Assembly: GCA_902478705.1 (NCBI GenBank)
Contig: CABSMB010000038.1
Coordinates: forward strand, 1 to 8,546
Direction: 5' to 3'
From: an uncultured Collinsella sp.
Lineage (GTDB): Bacteria; Actinomycetota; Coriobacteriia; Coriobacteriales; Coriobacteriaceae
Length of the DNA stretch: 8,546 nucleotides
Position numbers and translations under genes: made by a program. Below the pieces are notes generated by a model that saw only the letters and a program-made list of their open reading frames with translations, was not told the DNA's origin and ran no database searches. Below are positions 4,008 to 8,546 of this stretch, in pieces. How positions within the stretch are numbered: the first letter of the stretch is position 1; each line of letters starts with the position of its first letter.

Positions 4008-6587
4008 CTACTTGCTGGCAGCGGTCTTCTTGGTAGTCGACTTCTTGGCGGCGGTCGTCTTCTTCGCCGCCGTGGCCTTCTTGGCCGTCGTCTTCTTCGC
4101 CGCGCTCGCCTTGGTTGTGGTTTTGCGGCCGCGGGCGGGCTTCTTTTCCTTGGTCGGGCAGTCCATGTTGACGCAGATACGCCACGGGCCGCGCGCCGTG
4201 TTGACCACCACGATGGGGGCGCCGCACTCGGGGCAGGTCTCGCCCGTCGCTTCGAGCTTGCCGCGCGCCGGCAGCGGATAGCTCACGCCGCAGTCATCGT
4301 AGTTGGTGCAGCGGATAAAGCGCTTGCCGCTCTTTTCGCTCTTGTGCGCGATCAGGTCGCCATGGCGTCCGGCCTCGGCACACACCTTGCACTCGCCCAC
4401 TTTAAGGTCGGGCTCGTAGTTGGTGGGGCACGTCGGGTTCACGCAAATCTCGAAGGCCTTCTGGCGGAACGGCTGACACTTGATGCGCGGCGCACCGCAC
4501 TCGGGGCACACGGCCGCCTCGCCCTCGAGCGGGCTTACCTTGACGCCACTCGGCACCGGATAGGTCACATCGCAGTCGGGCCAGCCCATGCAGCCGATAA
4601 AGCTGCCGCGAGTCTTGGCGCTCGTCTTCATGACCAGGTCCTTGCCGCACTTGGGGCAGGCGCCCACGCGCGCGTCGGCCGTGACGGCGTCGCTGATGGC
4701 GTCGCCCAGCTCCTGCGTGTGCTTGAGCAGCTCGTCGAGCACGCCGGCCAGCAGCGCGCGCGAGTGCGTCACGACATGCTCTTCGGTGTCCTCGCCACGC
4801 TCCACGCGGGTCATGTCGCCGTCGAGCTCGCTGGTCATATCGGGGCTCGTAATGCGCGGGGCAAACTGCGTCAGCGCGTCGATGATGGCGATGCCCAGCT
4901 GGCTTGGCTCAACGGGATCGTTTTTGAGGTAGCGCACGGCGTACAGGCGCTCGATGATGCTCGCGCGCGTGGACTTGGTGCCCAGGCCGCGCTTCTCCAT
5001 CTCCTGCACGAGCTTGCCCTGGCTATAGCGCGCGGGCGGCTCGGTCTGCTTGGCCTCGAGCTTAATGTCGAACACGTCGACCGTATCGCCCTGCTCCAGC
5101 GGCGGCATCTGCTCGTCACGCTTAAGGCCGTACGGGTAGGCTTCGCGGAAGCCCGGGGTCACGAGCACGTCGCCCGAGGCAACGAAGGGCTCGCCGTTGA
5201 CGTCGAGCTCGAGCTTGGTGTTCTCAATGGTCGCGGGACCCATGAGCGTCGCCAGAAAGCGGCGGGCGATGAGGTCGTAGAGCTTGCGCTGGCCGCCGTC
5301 GAGCGTGGACGGATCGCCCTCGCCCGTGGGATAGATGGGCGGGTGATCGGTGGTCTCGACCTTGCCGCGCGTGGGCTTCATGGGACCGGCGAGCACCTTT
5401 TTGCACACGGGCGCCAGCGCCGGATTGATCTTTGCCAGGTCGCTCACCACGGCGCCCAGATCAAGCGTCGCGGGGTACACGGTGTTGTCGACACGCGGGT
5501 AGCTGATGAGGCCCGCCATGTAGAGGGACTCGGCGATGCGCATGGTACGCGCAGGCGAGATGCCCTCGGCCGCGGCGGCAGCCTGCAGCGAGGTGGTCGC
5601 GAACGGCGTGGGCGGCTGCTGCTTGCGCGAGCGCTTGGTCACCGCGGCGACAGTTGCCGTCGTGGCGCCGTCAACATGGCCGTACGCCGTCTCGGCAGCG
5701 TCTTTGTCGGTAAAGCGCGCCGTCTTGTGCGCGATCTTAAAGCGATCGTCCTCGGCAGCGCCCTGTGCGGCACCCATGCCGCGAATCTGCCAATAGTCCT
5801 CGGGCACAAACGCCATGCGCTCGCGCTCGCGCTCAACCACCAGGGCGAGCGTCGGGGTCTGCACGCGGCCGGCAGAGCGCACGTTGCCAAAGCCGCCAAA
5901 CTTCGCGAGCGTCAGGTAGCGCGTGAGCACCGCGCCCCAGATGAGGTCGATGTGCTGGCGGCTCTCGCCGGCGTCGGCCAGATTCTGGTCGAGCGAGACG
6001 AGGTTATCGAAGGCCTGCGTAATCTCGGCCTTGGTAAACGAAGAATACTGGGCGCGGGCAACCGGCAGGTCCGGCGCGACCTCGCGCACCTTGTTGAGGG
6101 CGTCCGAACCGATCAGCTCGCCCTCACGATCGAAGTCCGTGGCGATGATGACGCTGTCGGACTTTTTAGCAAGATTCTTGAGCGAACGAATGAGCTCCTT
6201 CTCGGCCGGCAGTTTAATGACCGGCGCCCAGGTGAGGTAAGGCAGGCTCTCGAGCTTCCAGCCCTTAATGGAAATGCCGTCGGCAAGGAACGGCTTGCGC
6301 TTGGTGTCGTAGGGCGGACGGGCCAGGCCGTCAGGCATATCGGCCGGCAGCATCTCGCCGTCCTCGGTCACCGAATACCAACCCAGCTTTTTATCGAACA
6401 GCACGCTGTCGCAAAAATCGGGCGCTAGGATGTGACCGGCCAGGCCGATGGTCACGCACTCCTCGCCCTTCCACTCAAAACGGTAGATGGCGGTGTTGTA
6501 CACCTTGTCCTTTTTGGGCTTACCCGTGGACAGACGCTCGGCGATCTGACGCGCGGCGTCGTTTTTCTCGGCGATGATGAGCTTCAA
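4008..6587 (-). CDS. Type IA DNA topoisomerase, archaeal topoisomerase I-like
   Basis: Relaxes negatively supercoiled DNA by single-strand passage. In this 859-residue protein the Toprim domain has E7 and the acidic triad D151, D153, E155 (DFDREGE). The catalytic Tyr is Y363 in ISYPRVDNTVYP, a pattern closer to archaeal topoisomerase I than to bacterial TopA (YMRTDS type), with Val where Thr is usual. The C-terminus holds four four-Cys zinc fingers in alternating form: C644/C647/C666/C672, C694/C697/C715/C720, C733/C736/C760/C766 and C785/C788/C805/C810. A Lys/Ala/Thr tail with AAKK-type repeats (about 812-859) resembles histone H1-like tails and probably binds DNA. The start is TTG (6587-6585), placed by AGGAG at 6594-6598 and giving the expected MKLIIAEK beginning; the next Met is far downstream at residue 79. 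It follows hypB by 54 bases and ends 22 bases from the terminator. Whether it is the main topoisomerase I or an extra topoisomerase III-like enzyme cannot be told from this window. Confidence 0.93.
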   Translation of the reverse strand: MKLIIAEKNDAARQIAERLSTGKPKKDKVYNTAIYRFEWKGEECVTIGLAGHILAPDFCDSVLFDKKLGWYSVTEDGEMLPADMPDGLARPPYDTKRKPFLADGISIKGWKLESLPYLTWAPVIKLPAEKELIRSLKNLAKKSDSVIIATDFDREGELIGSDALNKVREVAPDLPVARAQYSSFTKAEITQAFDNLVSLDQNLADAGESRQHIDLIWGAVLTRYLTLAKFGGFGNVRSAGRVQTPTLALVVERERERMAFVPEDYWQIRGMGAAQGAAEDDRFKIAHKTARFTDKDAAETAYGHVDGATTATVAAVTKRSRKQQPPTPFATTSLQAAAAAEGISPARTMRIAESLYMAGLISYPRVDNTVYPATLDLGAVVSDLAKINPALAPVCKKVLAGPMKPTRGKVETTDHPPIYPTGEGDPSTLDGGQRKLYDLIARRFLATLMGPATIENTKLELDVNGEPFVASGDVLVTPGFREAYPYGLKRDEQMPPLEQGDTVDVFDIKLEAKQTEPPARYSQGKLVQEMEKRGLGTKSTRASIIERLYAVRYLKNDPVEPSQLGIAIIDALTQFAPRITSPDMTSELDGDMTRVERGEDTEEHVVTHSRALLAGVLDELLKHTQELGDAISDAVTADARVGACPKCGKDLVMKTSAKTRGSFIGCMGWPDCDVTYPVPSGVKVSPLEGEAAVCPECGAPRIKCQPFRQKAFEICVNPTCPTNYEPDLKVGECKVCAEAGRHGDLIAHKSEKSGKRFIRCTNYDDCGVSYPLPARGKLEATGETCPECGAPIVVVNTARGPWRICVNMDCPTKEKKPARGRKTTTKASAAKKTTAKKATAAKKTTAAKKSTTKKTAASK

Positions 6588-6593
6588 AAGAGG

Positions 6594-6598
6594 CTCCT
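6594..6598 (-). promoter_or_regulatory. Ribosome binding site deciding a TTG start
   Basis: AGGAG on the minus strand, six bases before TTG at 6587-6585. It is the reason for choosing the TTG as the topoisomerase start, together with the conserved N-terminus it creates. Confidence 0.8.
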
Positions 6599-6641
6599 AT
6601 CTCGTGTCTTTGCGGCTACGCCCGCCCGTATGGCGGCCGAC

Positions 6642-7325
6642 TTACGCCCTTGCTTGCTCGATCTGCCCGATGAGCCAATCGCACCAGGCATCCATGCCCT
6701 CGCCCTTGCGCGCGCTCACGGCAAACCGCGGCACCTGCGGATTGAGGTCATCGAGTGTCTTAGTATACCTATCCATGTCAAAATCGAAAGCAGGGGCAAC
6801 ATCGACCTTGTTGAGCAGCTGCGCGCCGGCATGCTGGAAGATGCCCGGGTACTTGATGGGTTTGTCGTCACCCTCGGGCACCGAGAGGATCATGATGGAC
6901 AGGTTTTCGCCCAGGTCAAAGTCGACCGGACAGACCAGGTTACCCACATTTTCGATAAAGATGACGTCGATGTTTTCCAGGCCAACCGCCTGGTCGAAGG
7001 CGTCGACGGCCTCCATGATCATGTTGCCCTCGAGGTGGCACAGGCCGCCCGTGTTGATCTGGATGGCGGGCATGCCGGCTTCCTTCATGGTGATGGCGTC
7101 GACATCCGAGGCGATATCGCCCTCGATGACGGCGCAACGCAAGCCCGCCTTGTCGCGCAGGCGCTCGTTGGTGCCCAGGATCGTGGTGGTCTTGCCCGAG
7201 CCGGGGCTCGACAAGACGTTGATCACGTAGGTGTTTGTCTCCGTAAATCGCTGACGCAGCTGATCTGCCAGACGCTCATTGCGCGACAGGATCGGCGACG
7301 CGATATCAATCGTTTTCTCGGCCAT
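6642..7325 (-). CDS. hypB: Hydrogenase nickel incorporation GTPase HypB
   Basis: GTPase that works with HypA to insert nickel into the [NiFe] hydrogenase large subunit in the cytoplasm. The 227-residue product has the P-loop SPGSGKTT at 40-47, IEGD at 68-71, the G-domain metal site C96-H97 (GGLCHLEG) and C132 (ENVGNLVCP), and the guanine-specificity motif NKVD at 172-175, followed by SARKGEGMDAW near 204-214. These match HypB throughout. It lacks both the N-terminal Cys nickel site of the E. coli protein and a His-rich stretch, so nickel storage is not expected. The UreG paralogue is less likely, because hypA is adjacent and the CHL/ENVGNLVCP pattern is HypB-like. The ATG start has AAGGAG at 7334-7339. 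It lies 55 bases after hypA, in the same transcript direction. Confidence 0.96.
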   Translation of the reverse strand: MAEKTIDIASPILSRNERLADQLRQRFTETNTYVINVLSSPGSGKTTTILGTNERLRDKAGLRCAVIEGDIASDVDAITMKEAGMPAIQINTGGLCHLEGNMIMEAVDAFDQAVGLENIDVIFIENVGNLVCPVDFDLGENLSIMILSVPEGDDKPIKYPGIFQHAGAQLLNKVDVAPAFDFDMDRYTKTLDDLNPQVPRFAVSARKGEGMDAWCDWLIGQIEQARA

Positions 7326-7333
7326 ATTCGGCG

Positions 7334-7339
7334 CTCCTT
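7334..7339 (-). promoter_or_regulatory. hypB ribosome binding site
   Basis: AAGGAG on the minus strand, eight bases before the hypB ATG at 7325-7323. Confidence 0.75.
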
Positions 7340-7380
7340 ACTTTTGCCCCTTTATACCCATCACTAGATGGCTGGACAGG

Positions 7381-7737
7381 CTAATCGTCGGGGGTTTCGA
7401 TCTCGATGCTCGCGATATCGAGCTCGCGGCCGTGCAGCAGGCGCACGTTGGCGCCGCCGCACTGCGGGCAGCGACAATGGAAGCGGTCGTGGTCGAAGAC
7501 CTCGCCGCAGTCCAGACACTCGCTTTGCGGATGGATCTCCTCCACGGCGAGCTCGCAGCCCTTCGTGAGCGGATCTTCGTCGCGAAACGTCTCCCAGGCA
7601 AAGTCGAGTGCCTCGCGCACGACCTCGGTCATATCCCCGATGCGCAGCGTTACCAAAACGGCGCGCGAGGCCCCCGCCCCACGCGCCGCGCGAATCACTG
7701 TATCGAGTATGCCGTTGACAATGCCAACCTCGTGCAT
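7381..7737 (-). CDS. hypA: Hydrogenase maturation nickel metallochaperone HypA
   Basis: Small nickel- and zinc-binding chaperone that hands nickel to [NiFe] hydrogenase together with HypB. The 118 residues start with MHE, the conserved nickel-binding N-terminus (H2), and contain the structural zinc site C74/C77 and C90/C93 (ECLDCG and RCPQCGG), with an extra C88 beside the second pair. Length is typical. The start must be this ATG because H2 has to be the second residue; GAGGAG at 7747-7752 supports it. It follows tatC by 6 bases, with the ribosome site lying in the last codons of tatC, so the two are almost certainly co-transcribed. A short acidic tail (ETPDD) ends the protein. Confidence 0.96.
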   Translation of the reverse strand: MHEVGIVNGILDTVIRAARGAGASRAVLVTLRIGDMTEVVREALDFAWETFRDEDPLTKGCELAVEEIHPQSECLDCGEVFDHDRFHCRCPQCGGANVRLLHGRELDIASIEIETPDD

Positions 7738-7743
7738 ACCGAT

Positions 7744-8535
7744 TTACTCCTCGTCGTCCTCGTCGTCCGAGAATAGGTCCAGGCGGCTCACGAACAGGCC
7801 CTCCTTGCCCTCGCGCGCGGTGATGACCACGCGGGCGACGGCGAGCGAGATCTCGTAGAGCGAGAGCAGGGCGCCGTACATAAGGCCCAGGGTGACGGGC
7901 GAGCCGTCGGGCGTGATCACAGCCGAAGCCACGAGCAGGCCCACGTACACGTAGCGCCAGGCCTTGCGGAAGGCGGCATAGGACACGATGTGGAAAACGG
8001 ACAGGTAGAAGATGATGAGTGGAAGCTCGAACGCCACGCCAAAGCCGATCATAAAGAGCAGCTCCATGTTGACATAGTTCTCCAGATCGGGCAGCGCCGT
8101 AGCGACAGCCGAGGTCTCGCCGATGAGCCACTCAAAGCCCGCCGGGATGATGATGAAGTAGCAGAAGATGGCGCCCAGGAAGAAGAGCAGCGTCGAGGCG
8201 AGCACCGTGGGCACGACCCACTTGCGCTCGTTGGGGCGCAATGCCGGCAGGAAAAATGCCAGAATCTGCCAGATGATCATGGGCGTGCACATGACCACGG
8301 CCATCTTGATAGCCAGCGAGAAGCGCAGGCCAAAGCCGCCGAGCGTGGTGGTGATGTAGAACTTACCGTCCGGCACAAAGGAGCGGATGGGGTCTTCCAG
8401 GATATCGAGCACCACGGGCGTGGCGAAGTACAGCACGATGGCTGCGGCAAACACCGATACGACCACGATGGTCAGACGGCGACGGAGCTCTCCCAGGTGA
8501 TCGAAGAGCGGCATACGCGCAGGTCCGATAGGCAT
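7744..8535 (-). CDS. tatC: Sec-independent (twin-arginine) translocase subunit TatC
   Basis: Polytopic membrane receptor of the Tat pathway, which binds twin-arginine signals and exports folded proteins. The 263-residue product shows the family N-terminus FDHLGELRRRL (E16 in HLxELR), the conserved NERK loop (E103) after the second helix, and SAVITPDGSP at about 204-213. Six hydrophobic segments lie near 22-40, 75-96, 108-130, 157-180, 194-208 and 213-236. The C-terminus is a cytoplasmic acidic tail, FSDDEDDEE. Two starts are possible: ATG at 8535-8533, overlapping a TAA as TAATG, and ATG at 8514-8512 (MPLFDHL), which matches the usual TatC N-terminus. I keep the first because of the stop-start overlap, with low certainty. 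Its place ahead of hypAB fits Tat export of hydrogenase, and the beta-lactamase-like lipoprotein in this window is another candidate substrate. Confidence 0.96.
   Translation of the reverse strand: MPIGPARMPLFDHLGELRRRLTIVVVSVFAAAIVLYFATPVVLDILEDPIRSFVPDGKFYITTTLGGFGLRFSLAIKMAVVMCTPMIIWQILAFFLPALRPNERKWVVPTVLASTLLFFLGAIFCYFIIIPAGFEWLIGETSAVATALPDLENYVNMELLFMIGFGVAFELPLIIFYLSVFHIVSYAAFRKAWRYVYVGLLVASAVITPDGSPVTLGLMYGALLSLYEISLAVARVVITAREGKEGLFVSRLDLFSDDEDDEE
7747..7752 (-). promoter_or_regulatory. hypA ribosome binding site within the tatC acidic tail
   Basis: GAGGAG on the minus strand, formed by the two terminal Glu codons of tatC and nine bases before the hypA ATG. It indicates translational coupling. 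Confidence 0.75.
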
Positions 8536-8546
8536 TACTCATCGCC
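8535..8546 (-). CDS. Possible 3' end of the gene upstream of tatC
   Basis: The last 12 bases on the minus strand read as Gly-Asp-Glu-stop, with the TAA overlapping the tatC ATG by one base (TAATG). This is the arrangement expected if an upstream gene, perhaps tatA or tatB, is coupled to tatC. Only three codons are visible, so neither the frame nor the identity can be proved here. Confidence 0.25.
   Translation of the reverse strand, partial: GDE

Noticed and set aside
4029..4110. Simple-sequence repeat region as a mobile or regulatory element
   Set aside because: The ctt/gcc-rich repeats are explained by Lys and Ala codons of the topoisomerase tail.
3960..6428. An 822-codon open frame on the plus strand opposite the topoisomerase gene
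   Set aside because: It is a shadow of the high-GC codon pattern of the real gene. It has no recognisable domains and is rich in Arg, Ala, Leu and Gly, and the minus strand encodes a fully recognisable enzyme.
6432..7367. A 311-codon plus-strand open frame opposite hypB
   Set aside because: It is antisense to a complete HypB with all motifs, shows low-complexity composition and no family resemblance.

Overview
The window looks like an ordinary chromosomal stretch from a G+C-rich actinobacterium, most likely a gut Coriobacteriia relative of Collinsella. That placement is an inference from base composition, the archaeal-type topoisomerase, the tatC-hypAB block and the twin-arginine lipoprotein style; no database search was possible. 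Nine coding regions are visible, counting a 5' part of holB and a possible 4-codon tail of a gene at the right edge. All but one lie on the minus strand.

Left block (1-1390, minus): tmk (thymidylate kinase) followed after one base by holB (DNA polymerase III delta', cut by the window edge), a replication pair. A likely extended -10 promoter and a strong ribosome binding site precede tmk. Next, 1479-1565 holds a palindromic repeat element. Behind it lies a minus-strand gene (1575-2648) for a class A beta-lactamase-like serine hydrolase with a Tat-type lipoprotein signal. A divergent intergenic region (2649-2832) carries a consensus -10 box for the only plus-strand gene (2833-3852). That gene encodes a membrane protein with a cytoplasmic zinc ribbon, one transmembrane helix, two Asp5 runs and a helical extracytoplasmic domain of unknown role. 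A second copy of the palindromic repeat and a bidirectional terminator (3942-3985) separate it from the convergent block to the right.

Right block (4008-8546, minus, read right to left): tatC, hypA, hypB and a large archaeal-type topoisomerase I, closely spaced and probably one operon ending at the shared terminator. HypA and HypB load nickel into [NiFe] hydrogenase, and TatC exports folded cofactor proteins such as hydrogenases. The cluster therefore suggests hydrogenase maturation and export, with the topoisomerase riding on the same transcript.

No clearly new multi-gene system is present. The most unusual items are: (i) a repeat family present twice with the same three-unit (+,+,-) layout, each copy just past the 3' end of a gene; (ii) the topoisomerase C-terminus, a duplicated two-finger zinc module followed by a histone H1-like Lys/Ala tail; (iii) the zinc-ribbon/poly-Asp membrane protein; (iv) the beta-lactamase-like lipoprotein with an atypical omega-loop region.
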